Source of the DNA: Bacteroidaceae bacterium
GTDB taxonomy: Bacteria; Bacteroidota; Bacteroidia; Bacteroidales; Bacteroidaceae
Reading direction: 5' to 3'
Assembly (NCBI GenBank): GCA_017448965.1
Contig: JAFSKK010000038.1
Coordinates: 1-38,145, forward strand
Length of the DNA stretch: 38,145 nt
Shown here: positions 8,840 to 16,800 of the stretch, in pieces
How the letters are laid out: the number at the start of each line of letters is the position of its first letter
Numbering within the stretch: the first letter of the stretch is position 1
Translations under genes and position numbers: made by a program
Notes under the pieces: model-generated
Seen by the model: only the letters and a program-made list of their open reading frames with translations
Told to the model about the DNA's origin: nothing
The model's database searches: none

Positions 8840-8884
8840 TGCCTCTTCGGGAATCATGAAAAAGTGAGGAAAGACGATTGGCGG

Positions 8885-8940
8885 CATCAAGGAAGGGGGG
8901 GCTTAGGTTATTGGATTACCTAAGCCCCCCTTCCTTGATG
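8885..8940. terminator. Long hairpin downstream of the precursor peptide
   Basis: Arms 8885-8908 and 8918-8940 pair over about 23 bp with one bulged G (GGAAGGGGGGGCTTAGGT against ACCTAAGCCCCCCTTCC). It lies 58 bp beyond the stop of the minus-strand peptide gene and probably ends that transcript. Confidence 0.75.
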
Positions 8941-8998
8941 ATCTTTTCTTACGAAGAATAAGAATGCTTTAACGAGTGTCGCTTATTGGTGAAGGATA

Positions 8999-9205
8999 TC
9001 ACCGACCGCCAGGAACGTTCTGGCTACACACATTATCAGACGCGCATAAAACCAACGGACAGCCCCCGCTATTATCGAAGCCGCAATTAGAATCATCAGT
9101 GCATCCTGCGACAATTTGATCCACAGGGTTACAACTGGCAGCAATTATTCCCCCTGGAGTAATCTCAATTGACTCCATTGTTGGAGTCTCATACTTTTTT
9201 CCCAT
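8999..9205 (-). CDS. Six-cysteine RiPP precursor-like peptide
   Basis: A 68-residue peptide with a charged, cysteine-free N-terminus (MGKKYETPTMESIEITPGG) and a Cys-, Asp-, Asn- and Gly-rich C-terminus. Its six cysteines are at 25, 35, 41, 49, 54 and 60. Asp lies at +3 after Cys35, Cys41 and Cys54 and at +4 after Cys25, a spacing reminiscent of thioether peptides with Cys-to-Asp links. The Gly18-Gly19 pair before IIAASC could be a leader cleavage site. There is no signal peptide. The ATG has an A-rich upstream region and a -7-like TAACTTTG about 95 bp away. It is divergent from a radical SAM/SPASM enzyme and a PqqD-like protein, which is the main reason for the call; an unmodified small protein is the alternative. 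Confidence 0.7.
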   Translation of the reverse strand: MGKKYETPTMESIEITPGGIIAASCNPVDQIVAGCTDDSNCGFDNSGGCPLVLCASDNVCSQNVPGGR

Positions 9206-9299
9206 TTTTTTGTTTTTTTAGTAATTTAGTTATGTGCTTATTGATTGTGGCAGGACCAACATCCCCTTTTTCTGTGTGTGTTCCTGCTGTTTTCGGTTA

Positions 9300-9307
9300 C
9301 AAAGTTA
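9300..9307 (-). promoter_or_regulatory. -7 box for the precursor peptide gene
   Basis: TAACTTTG on the minus strand fits TAnnTTTG and implies an untranslated leader of roughly 90 nt. The divergent radical SAM gene has only an imperfect box (TTACTTTG, 9421-9428). Confidence 0.5.
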
Positions 9308-9448
9308 CGTCTTTTCCCTCACATGTATTTTACCCCCCCCATTTTAACTTAAATTAACCGTTTTTTGTGTTTTTACATCCCTTTTTGTATATTGAGACCT
9401 GTTGTTTCTTTGTTTTTTTGTTACTTTGCACAACAAAAAAGCAGACTT

Positions 9449-10801
9449 ATGCAGGTGATTCATTCTATTGTGCGCCCCTTCCATCAGTTGCTGGGGCTAC
9501 AGAAAATTCAGGCAGACGAGACATATCGGTTGCTCGCTTTTGTGGTGGAACTGCCGGTTGATGAGGGATTGTTGCTCTACAACACCATGAGTAAGGCGAT
9601 GGTGCTGCTGTCGGAGGATGAGGTGGCTTTGATGAACAGCGACCTCCGGAGCTTGCCTCAGTTGATAGAACTGTGGTTTGCGGTGCCTCTCTCACACGAC
9701 GACGGCCTGCTGAGCCGCCAGATGCGCCAAGTGGCGAAACTGATTCGTAAGCCGGGGAAGGGGATCAACAAGTACACTATCTTCACCACGACCGACTGCA
9801 ATGCGCGGTGCTTCTACTGCTACGAACTGGGGCGACCTCGCATTCCCATGAGTGAGGCGACGGCACGAAAGGTGGCCGACTACATCATCGGGCATTGCAA
9901 CGGACAGGCGGTTGGGATTGAGTGGTTTGGCGGTGAACCCTTGTATAACAAGCCTGTCATCACGCTCATCTGCCGCCTGCTGCGGGAGTCGGGCGTCAAA
10001 TACCATTCGTCGATGGTTTCGAACGCTTATCTGATGGATGCGGAGACGGTGGAGGAGGCCAGTGCCGACTGGATGCTGAAGAGGGTGCAGATCACCCTCG
10101 ACGGAACAGAACGGGTGTACAACCGCAGCAAGGCATATATATATAAAGATGTGAACGCGTACCATCGTGTGCTTCACCATACGGAACTCCTGTTGGATAA
10201 AGGCATCAGTGTGAATATCCGTCTGAACATAGACATGCACAATGCCGACGACCTCCTGCTCTTGGCCGATGAGCTGGGTCAAAGGTTTGGAGGCAGGAAG
10301 AGGCTTACGGTGTATTCCCACCCATTGTTTGGTGTCAACATGGAGAAGGCGGCTGTCAATGATGCCGAGAAGCGCAAGCATGTCTACGCTAAACAGCGGC
10401 AACTGATGGAGCGTCTGCGGCAGTTGGGGCTGACCGCGCCCGTCTCCCTGCAACGTTACGTGAAGAGCGGTCAATGCATGGCCGACAACGACCGCTGCGT
10501 GACCATCCTTCCGACGGGTCATATAGGCAAATGCGAACACTACTCGGACAATCATTTTGTGGGGCACATCGACGCTGAAGGGTTGGATGCGGAGGGCATC
10601 CGCGAGTTTAAGGAGTTGCACGACGACATCGACGCATGCGCCCAGTGTGTCTCCTATCCTGACTGCATCCGCTTGAGGCTGTGCGAGAATATCGCGAAAT
10701 GTTATCCCGAGGACCGTGCGGACAAGTTGGAAGGCATCAGGCAGGGTATGGCAGCAAACTATCAAAAATACAAACAGCAGAATCATGAGATACAAGATTG
10801 A
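9449..10801 (+). CDS. Radical SAM/SPASM peptide maturase
   Basis: A 450-residue radical SAM enzyme, predicted to modify the neighbouring Cys-rich peptide, for example by installing thioether links. About 110 N-terminal residues precede the core and include VELPVDEGLLLYNTMSKAMV, a type of region I associate with peptide maturases. The [4Fe-4S]/SAM motif is C117-N-A-R-C121-F-Y-C124, followed by EWFGGEPLYN. A C-terminal SPASM-like set of cysteines is seen in GQCMADNDRC, GKCEHY, CAQCVSYPDC and LCENIAKCY, enough for auxiliary clusters. The ATG at 9449 is chosen because longer starts run into the promoter. It overlaps the next gene by 17 bp, so the two are translationally linked. No peptidase or exporter gene is adjacent. 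Confidence 0.85.
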   Translation: MQVIHSIVRPFHQLLGLQKIQADETYRLLAFVVELPVDEGLLLYNTMSKAMVLLSEDEVALMNSDLRSLPQLIELWFAVPLSHDDGLLSRQMRQVAKLIRKPGKGINKYTIFTTTDCNARCFYCYELGRPRIPMSEATARKVADYIIGHCNGQAVGIEWFGGEPLYNKPVITLICRLLRESGVKYHSSMVSNAYLMDAETVEEASADWMLKRVQITLDGTERVYNRSKAYIYKDVNAYHRVLHHTELLLDKGISVNIRLNIDMHNADDLLLLADELGQRFGGRKRLTVYSHPLFGVNMEKAAVNDAEKRKHVYAKQRQLMERLRQLGLTAPVSLQRYVKSGQCMADNDRCVTILPTGHIGKCEHYSDNHFVGHIDAEGLDAEGIREFKELHDDIDACAQCVSYPDCIRLRLCENIAKCYPEDRADKLEGIRQGMAANYQKYKQQNHEIQD

Positions 10802-11039
10802 AATAGCACCTCTTGCCGACCACTTTGTGGTGGTGGCATCAGACAGGGAAACCGAAAGATTGAAAGAGGCCTTCAGGCTCAACGAGAGTGCGGCCGATAT
10901 GCTGAAGCTCTTCTGTGAGGGGCTGGATGTGGAGGTTGTGGCGCAGAGGGTGGCCGAGATGTATCATGCCCCCCTTCACATTGTGCTGAATGACACGAAG
11001 GCCTTGGCTGACAAACTGAAGGAGAAGGGGCTGATGTGA
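10785..11039 (+). CDS. PqqD-like RiPP recognition element protein
   Basis: Small 84-residue protein resembling the PqqD family, which binds leader peptides and presents them to radical SAM maturases. The C-terminal half has the typical pattern RLNESAADMLKLFCEG, then a helix VEVVAQRVAEMY and a final helix ending KLKEKGLM. The N-terminal beta part is IEIAPLADHFVVVAS. Its start lies inside the end of the radical SAM gene. With the divergent Cys-rich peptide it completes a minimal precursor/recognition/maturase set. Confidence 0.8.
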   Translation: MRYKIEIAPLADHFVVVASDRETERLKEAFRLNESAADMLKLFCEGLDVEVVAQRVAEMYHAPLHIVLNDTKALADKLKEKGLM

Positions 11040-11122
11040 ACCTCTGGCATGAAACCTGATGACTGATTGGGATTTAGCTCTCCTTGACAGACGGAAATGG
11101 CTCTAAAACGACTGAACAGCAT

Positions 11123-11151
11123 GAAAAAAGCCTCGTTTGAGCACTTTTTTC
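11123..11151 (+). terminator. Terminator after the PqqD-like gene
   Basis: GAAAAAAG (11123-11130) pairs with CTTTTTTC (11144-11151), with a short inner CTC/GAG pair. The T-run on the 3' arm suits termination of the maturase transcript about 85 bp after the stop. Confidence 0.55.
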
Positions 11152-11168
11152 GCCCATTTTCCCAAAAA

Positions 11169-11196
11169 ACTCCTGACTCCTGACTCCTAATTCCTA
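11169..11196. repeat. Four tandem 7-bp units upstream of rplS
   Basis: ACTCCTG, ACTCCTG, ACTCCTA and ATTCCTA run consecutively, just before the rplS -7 box. This looks like intergenic filler. Confidence 0.6.
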
Positions 11197-11205
11197 ACTT
11201 TTTCG

Positions 11206-11213
11206 TACCTTTG
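11206..11213 (+). promoter_or_regulatory. -7 box and long leader of rplS
   Basis: TACCTTTG fits TAnnTTTG. The resulting leader to the rplS ATG is about 115 nt, long enough for a ribosomal-protein leader structure, but I could not identify a convincing fold. Confidence 0.55.
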
Positions 11214-11333
11214 CAACCGTTTTTGGCGAAGCCGCTGTCTGATAGGGAGAGAGCCCAAGGACTTGAGACAAAGGGTTTCAATGTTCTGAAAAGGAGAATG
11301 CTTCGCTGTAACTCTTTAATCATCAAACCAATT

Positions 11334-11711
11334 ATGGCAGTAGATTTAATTAAAGTGGCTGAAGAGGCTATGCAGACCTCTGAGCCAAAGCAGCATCCAG
11401 AATTCAAGGCTGGTGACACAGTAACAGTGGCTTACAAGATTGTCGAGGGTTCTAAGGAGCGTATCCAGTTGTACCGCGGTGTGGTCATCAAGATTGCAGG
11501 TCATCAGGACAAGAAGCGCTTCACGGTTCGCAAGATGTCTGGCACCGTAGGTGTGGAGCGTATCTTCCCTCTCAACTCACCCAACATCGATTCTATCGAG
11601 GTGAACAAGGTAGGTAAGGTGCGTCGTGCTAAGCTTTACTATCTGCGCAATCTCACCGGTAAGAAGGCACGCATCAAGGAAAAGCTTTCTGGTAAGAAGG
11701 CTGAGGCGTAA
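11334..11711 (+). CDS. rplS: 50S ribosomal protein L19
   Basis: A 125-residue large-subunit ribosomal protein located at the 30S/50S interface. Family landmarks are [40 protein letters not shown]-type [20 protein letters not shown] and the basic tail [23 protein letters not shown]. The ATG at 11334 gives the usual N-terminus ([13 protein letters not shown]); upstream in-frame codons lie in the leader. It is monocistronic here, with its own promoter and terminator. Confidence 0.97.
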   Translation: MAVDLIKVAEEAMQTSEPKQHPEFKAGDTVTVAYKIVEGSKERIQLYRGVVIKIAGHQDKKRFTVRKMSGTVGVERIFPLNSPNIDSIEVNKVGKVRRAKLYYLRNLTGKKARIKEKLSGKKAEA

Positions 11712-11736
11712 GACCATTCGGAACCTTACGAGTTAT

Positions 11737-11769
11737 AGAGAGAATTGCAGTTTGCAGTTCTCTCTTTTT
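11737..11769 (+). terminator. rplS terminator
   Basis: AGAGAGAA (11737-11744) and TTCTCTCT (11758-11765) form a stem, with inner GCA/TGC, ending in TTTTT. Confidence 0.8.
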
Positions 11770-11854
11770 GTTCTTTATGTAGGGAAAGAGAAATCTTTTT
11801 GTCCCAAATGTTTGAAAAAGCGAACCTCGCCTACCTTGTTCATTTTTTTTTATC

Positions 11855-11862
11855 TATCTTTG
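11855..11862 (+). promoter_or_regulatory. -7 box for the MaoC-like gene
   Basis: TATCTTTG matches the consensus exactly. It lies only 13 bp before an ATG at 11876, which favours the ATG at 11888 as the real start. Confidence 0.6.
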
Positions 11863-11887
11863 TGGCAAAATTCAAATGCATTCATAT

Positions 11888-12352
11888 ATGGGAAAGTTGA
11901 TTGTTAACTCATACGATGAGTTTGCCTCACATCTGGGCGAAGTGATTGGAACAAGCGAGTGGCTCGAAGTATCGCAGGAGCGCATCAACCTTTTTGCCGA
12001 TGCCACCCTCGACCACCAGTGGATACATGTAGACCCTGAGCGTGCAAAAGTGGAGAGTCCCTACAAGTCCACCATCGCTCATGGTTATTTGACGCTTTCT
12101 CTCCTTCCGCACTTGTGGCAGGAGCTGATTCAGGTGAACAATGTGAAGATGTTGGTCAACTATGGTATGGACCAAATGAAGTTCGGTCAGCCAGTTTTGT
12201 CTGGTCAGCGTGTGCGCCTCACGGCTTCTCTCCACGACATTGCGAACATCCGCGGCATCTGCAAGGCTCAAATCAAGTTCAAACTGGAGATTGAGAACCA
12301 GAAGAAGCAGGCGCTGGAGGGTTTGGCCACCTTCCTCTATTACTTCGAGTAA
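11888..12352 (+). CDS. MaoC-like (R)-specific hydratase/dehydratase
   Basis: A 154-residue single hotdog-fold protein of the MaoC family, which hydrates enoyl-thioesters or catalyses the reverse. The hydratase signature is visible as FADATLDHQWIHVDPERA followed by IAHGYLTLSLLPHLW, with Asp and His as the expected catalytic pair. An alternative start at 11876 would add four residues but leave almost no leader. It has its own promoter and a strong terminator. The substrate cannot be inferred and no fatty-acid gene is adjacent. Confidence 0.85.
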   Translation: MGKLIVNSYDEFASHLGEVIGTSEWLEVSQERINLFADATLDHQWIHVDPERAKVESPYKSTIAHGYLTLSLLPHLWQELIQVNNVKMLVNYGMDQMKFGQPVLSGQRVRLTASLHDIANIRGICKAQIKFKLEIENQKKQALEGLATFLYYFE

Positions 12353-12381
12353 ATCTGTACGGCCGTTTGGCTGTCATAACA

Positions 12382-12427
12382 AAAAGAGAAGCCCCTGACA
12401 AGTTGACTTGTCAGGGGCTTCTCTTTT
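12382..12427. terminator. Bidirectional terminator, MaoC gene and tRNA-Phe
   Basis: Arms 12382-12403 and 12406-12427 are exact reverse complements over 22 bp, with an A-run on the left and a T-run on the right. It separates the plus-strand MaoC-like gene from the minus-strand tRNA, whose 3' end is 2 bp away. Confidence 0.85.
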
Positions 12428-12428
12428 G

Positions 12429-12501
12429 TGGTACCACCAGGATTCGAACCGGGGACACACGGATTTTCAGTCCGATGCTCTACCAACTGAGCTATGGCAC
12501 C
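12429..12501 (-). tRNA. tRNA-Phe (GAA)
   Basis: A 73-nt cloverleaf on the minus strand with acceptor GGTGCCA/TGGTACC (one G-U), D arm GCTC/GAGC, anticodon loop CTGAAAA with anticodon GAA, variable loop GTGTC and T loop TTCGAAT. The 3' CCA is not encoded. Two non-pairs are visible: U27-U43 at the top of the anticodon stem and C51-U63 inside the T stem. A promoter box lies 28 bp upstream. Confidence 0.93.
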
Positions 12502-12528
12502 AAAGGGGTTGCTTTTGTTTTGCGAGTG

Positions 12529-12560
12529 CAAAGGTACGCCTTTTTTTAATACTGACCAAA
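12529..12560 (-). promoter_or_regulatory. tRNA-Phe promoter
   Basis: On the minus strand, TACCTTTG (12529-12536) fits the -7 consensus, with TTTG (12557-12560) 20 bp upstream as the -33 element. This is one of the clearest promoters in the window. Confidence 0.7.
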
Positions 12561-12598
12561 CTTTTCCCTGTTTTTTTTCCTTAGTGGCTGAAAAAAGC

Positions 12599-13318
12599 CT
12601 ATTTCCCGATGATTTGCAAGAAGGTTTGAGGCTTGTCGTTGATGATGAGTGCATCGGGAAAGCTGGTTTCTTCGAGCAAGGGAAGTGCGTAGCGATAGTC
12701 ACCGATGGAAGAGGTGTGATGAGCGTCGCTGCCAAGAATGATGGGCACCTCGTGCTGTTTGCAGAGGTTCAGCATCTGGACAAACATGGGGTGGGCAAGT
12801 TGCTTGTGGCGTGTGGGATTGAGTGAACTGCTGTTCAGTTCCAACAAAGTGTTGGTGCGTTTGGCTGCAAGCACGACTGCCTCAATGTCGAAATCCGAGG
12901 CGGTTCCATCGCAGGGATGCGAGATGATATGAATGCGTGGATTCTCAATGGCTCCGAGCAGTGCTGAAGTGTTCTGTTCGCGATTTCCGTCGGTGTAGCA
13001 GAGTTGGTGCAAGCCAGCGATGATGAGTTCCATGCAGTCAAGCGTATTGGGAGTGGTAATGTCCACGTTGCCCTCATAGTCGATGATGTTCAGTTCGGCT
13101 CCCAGCAGCAGGCGCATGTTGCCGTACACTCGTGGTACAACATGAAGATTGCGGAAATAGACCTCATGACATGCACCGGGGAGGGCAGGGCCGTGTTCGG
13201 TCACACCCAAGAGGGTCAAGCCACGTTTTTGTCCTTCTTGAATCATCTCGTTGAGGGTGCTGAAAGCATGCCCGGAAACGATGGTGTGGGTGTGAACGTC
13301 GAGTTTGATGTTTACCAT
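12599..13318 (-). CDS. PHP-domain phosphoesterase (YcdX-like)
   Basis: A 239-residue protein of the polymerase-and-histidinol-phosphatase (PHP) superfamily, close in size to E. coli YcdX. Metal-binding motifs in order are DVHTHTIVSGHAFS, VTEHGPALPG, LLGAELNI, AGLHQ, IISHPCDG and ILGSDAHH, consistent with a trinuclear metal site. The substrate is unknown. It starts 8 bp after the stop of the thioesterase gene, so the two form an operon. Confidence 0.88.
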   Translation of the reverse strand: MVNIKLDVHTHTIVSGHAFSTLNEMIQEGQKRGLTLLGVTEHGPALPGACHEVYFRNLHVVPRVYGNMRLLLGAELNIIDYEGNVDITTPNTLDCMELIIAGLHQLCYTDGNREQNTSALLGAIENPRIHIISHPCDGTASDFDIEAVVLAAKRTNTLLELNSSSLNPTRHKQLAHPMFVQMLNLCKQHEVPIILGSDAHHTSSIGDYRYALPLLEETSFPDALIINDKPQTFLQIIGK

Positions 13319-13326
13319 AGATATTG

Positions 13327-13740
13327 TTACATGAGAGAGTCAAAAGGAAAGTCGCGTTTCATACGATAGGCAAGTCCTGTCATCGCAGCCAGCAGTTCCC
13401 CATGTTGATTGGTCACTTTGATGTCGCAATAGGGCAACTTGTGGTGGTCGAGTGTTTCGGTGCATTCCGCGATAATATGGTCACCCAGCTGCGCCGACTT
13501 CAAAAAGGTGATGGTGTTGCTGATACCCAAGGTGAGGATGCCGTGGCAGTTGCCCACACCAGCAAAGGCAAGGTCGGCCAGCGTGTATATCACGCCGCCT
13601 TGGCATACGTTGGCACCATTCAGATGCCGTTCCTCCACGGTCAATTCAGCTTTGGCATAGCCTTCGCTGATTTCGGTGAGTTGTGCTCCGATGCTGTGGG
13701 CAAAGCGGTCATTCTTGTTGAGGTTTTCGAGTAGTGTCAT
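13327..13740 (-). CDS. PaaI-type hotdog thioesterase
   Basis: A 137-residue acyl-CoA thioesterase of the PaaI/YdiI hotdog type. Typical segments are HLNGANVCQGGVIYTLADLAFA, with the nucleophile-region Gly-Gly before the central helix, and TITFLKSAQLGDHIIAEC. The ATG at 13740 is preferred. A longer form starting at 13779 would overlap a -7 box (TAAATTTG, minus strand, 13767-13774). It heads a two-gene operon with the PHP gene. A link to the paaK genes 4 kb away is possible but not shown. Confidence 0.82.
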   Translation of the reverse strand: MTLLENLNKNDRFAHSIGAQLTEISEGYAKAELTVEERHLNGANVCQGGVIYTLADLAFAGVGNCHGILTLGISNTITFLKSAQLGDHIIAECTETLDHHKLPYCDIKVTNQHGELLAAMTGLAYRMKRDFPFDSLM

Positions 13741-13828
13741 TGTGTCTGTTGATGGTTTTCTGACTGCAAATTTAGGCATTTAATTCTATTTTCAGGAGTA
13801 CTTTTTGGTTCTTTTTGAATTATTTACC

Positions 13829-13836
13829 TATCTTTG
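13829..13836 (+). promoter_or_regulatory. -7 box for the BNR protein gene
   Basis: TATCTTTG fits the consensus, with TTTG at 13804-13807 about 21 bp upstream as the -33 element. Confidence 0.65.
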
Positions 13837-13866
13837 CATGACTAACTAACTAAAAACAACTTTACG

Positions 13867-16800
13867 ATGAAGACGAAACTTCTACTTTCAATCTTTTTAT
13901 TGCTTGTTTCGGTGTTGACCGCTCAGGCACAGAACTCCGACAGTTATTCTGGAAACATTGTGGCTGAAGAAGGTGCATGGTGCTGGTTTGCCGACCCTCG
14001 TGCCCTGCATTATGAGAATGAAGCGGGAACCATCAATGCGACCTATCTGGGATACATTGATGTGCATGGAAATGTGAAGGCCACGCAGTATGACTGGATC
14101 GCCAAGCGGAAGACGGACGTGCTGATTCGTTCCTACTTTCAGCCAGACGACCACAACAACCCCACTTTTGTGGTGCTGCCCGATGAGCGTGTGATGATGT
14201 TTTATACGCGCCATACGGATGAGGCAAAGATTTGGTACCGCATCTCGCGAAAACCTGGCGACATCACGGCATTGGGAGAGGAGAAGTATCTGGCTACAGC
14301 TAACAACACGACCTATCCATCGCCCTTCATCTTGAGCGATGACCCCAACCACATCTACTTGTGTTGGCGCGGTATTGGCTGGCACCCTACCATTGCGAGG
14401 ATTACGATGCCTGATGCAGATGACAACTGTCAGTTCGACTTCGGCCCTAAACAAATAATACAAAGTACGGGTGCGCGCCCGTATGCGAAGTATCAAAGTA
14501 ACGGTAAGGATAAGATTTATGTCAGTTATACGACGGGACACCCTGACAATGAGATGCCTGACTGGCTTTACTTCAATGTCATCGACATCAACAAGGGTAA
14601 CGGCCCCATCCTCCGTGACCTGAAGGGCAAGCAGCTCAGCGTTATTAACAATGGAGTGTTCAACGTCAGCAAGACGGACTCATACGCTAACAATTATCCA
14701 GCCACCATCGTTGACAAAAGTGCCAATGTCCGCAACTGGGTGTGGCAGATTGTGCTTGACAAGGATGAGCATCCCGTCATCGCTTATCCTCACATCGATA
14801 ACGACAAAACCACGCATACTTATTGGTATGCCCGTTGGAATGGCTCTTCATGGAAGAACACGCAAGTGCAGTATGGCGGTCATGCTTTTCATCAGAACTG
14901 GAACTCTACCGAACGGTGTTACAGCGGTGGCATGAGCCTTGACCCCGACAACATCAACGACCTCTATCTCTCCATCCCCACCAAGAATGGTGCTTACAAC
15001 AAAGATGGTGTGTATGAAATCTGGAAGTACACTATCGACGATGATGGTCAGGTGGCAGGTTCGGAACAAATCACGAAGAACAGCGAGAAGAACAATGTAC
15101 GCCCATACGTCATCCCAGGTTCAAAGAACTCGAAGATGCGCCTTGGGTGGATGAATGGTGACTACTACTATTGGATGGTGAAGCAAGGCTATCCGAAAGG
15201 TTATCCGACGGATATGCGATGCGATTATGCCTGGGAAGAGGAACTGACACCCGAACTGGAGAATGCGCCCCAACAGGATAAATTCTGTATATGCAAGGAC
15301 AATACGCTCAACTTTGTTGTCATCCAAAGAAGCGGAAGCAGCTACAAGGGCGCGATACTCTCAGATGGCAATGGTTGCACTTATGCCATCGGTGATGACT
15401 ACTACCCAGTGTTCACCATCGGCGGCAAGAGTTATAAGAGTCAGAACCGTCTGCTCACTTCCGACAACTGGGCTACTCAGAGCACAGGAACCAGTGGCGA
15501 CAACCACCCCACCGAACTCTCCATGTGGGTGCTCACGATTACCTATGATGGTCAGGTGCTGACCACCTATCGTAATGGGCTGGTGGATCAAGTGATTGAA
15601 GTGGAAGGGTTGGAAGATATTGTGCTTGAATGCAACACCGTAGGTGGACAAGACCTTGCCCAAGGGGTGTGGGTGGAACAAGAGTATTATGCTTGTGCAT
15701 CACCCGTCACGGTGCAGAGCCTCGTGAAGAATCTGCAGGCCTATTACCAAAAAGCGGAAGACCACATGGTTCTGAATTCCCTCATTCATCTGCCTAGTGA
15801 GACGCGCACCGATCTCGTGCTGCCCAAGACCATGCTGAATGGTAAAGTGGAGGTGAACTGGACTTCTTCTGACGAAGGCATCATCACTTCAGACGGTGTG
15901 CTCATGCCTTTGAAGGAAAATGCCGATGTGAAGCTTACCGCTACCATTGGTGAGGCAAGTCGTACATGGGAGGTGAAGGCGCTGGCTCGTGATATTAAAG
16001 AGAACCTCATCTACTCGAAGGATGGACTTGACTTGAAGGGCAATACGGCCGACGGATGGAGCACCAATCAGTATGCGGTGGCTTCCGAAGGGTTGTTGAA
16101 CGGGCTACGTTCCTATACCTTCCTTGCCACAATCAATGCCAAGAGTCTGACGAAGGCACCACGTATATATGACTTCGGTTCGGGCAGCGGCAACAGCCTT
16201 TTCCTGAGAGCCAATCCTCTTTCGGCTGGTGTGAAATATAATGGTGGCACCACCACGATGGTGAACAGCACCACTACGTTGACTACAGATAAAGAGTATA
16301 AGTTGGCAGTCAGTTATGATGCCGCCACCAAACTGACCACTATCTATGTGGATGGTGAAGTGAACGCGAGTGGTATGGCAAACTTGGTGGAGGCGTATCA
16401 GCTAGAAGAACTGGCAAAGGACACACGCAATTACATTGGTCGCACCCAATGGTGGGATAGCAGTTACAAGGCTGACAACGTGGACTTTGTGGGAACCATT
16501 GATGGTTTTCGTCTCTACGATGTGTGTCTCACCCAAAAGGAGATATGTGAGTTGCAAGGCATCCCTTTTGAGCAAAAGGAGTTGCCCACCGCTCTGGTGA
16601 ATGGCGACTTCGAGGGAACATACACAGTGCTGTCTGGCAGTGGAGTGAGCAGCGATCGTGCTATCTATGTACCCGAAGGTTGGACAGTAGATCGTGCCAA
16701 CCCGAACAATAATGATTTAACTGCTTTGAAGAGTGGTGACTTCTACTTCAACAATTTCTTTGCTGATAAGCCGGTCCCATCTGTGGGTAGCAAGCAGACC

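Noticed and set aside
8583-8923. Short plus-strand frames over the hairpin and repeat A
   Set aside because: They only translate the hairpin and palindrome sequences (repeating SH-R/SD-R residues) and have no ribosome-binding context; the same happens at copy B (27849-28217).
9692-10882. 396-codon open frame on the minus strand opposite the radical SAM gene
   Set aside because: Antisense shadow: no start context or family motifs, while the plus-strand frame has the full radical SAM and SPASM motifs.
11213-11333. L19 leader regulatory RNA
   Set aside because: The leader is long enough, but I could not draw a convincing conserved fold; left as an observation in the promoter entry.
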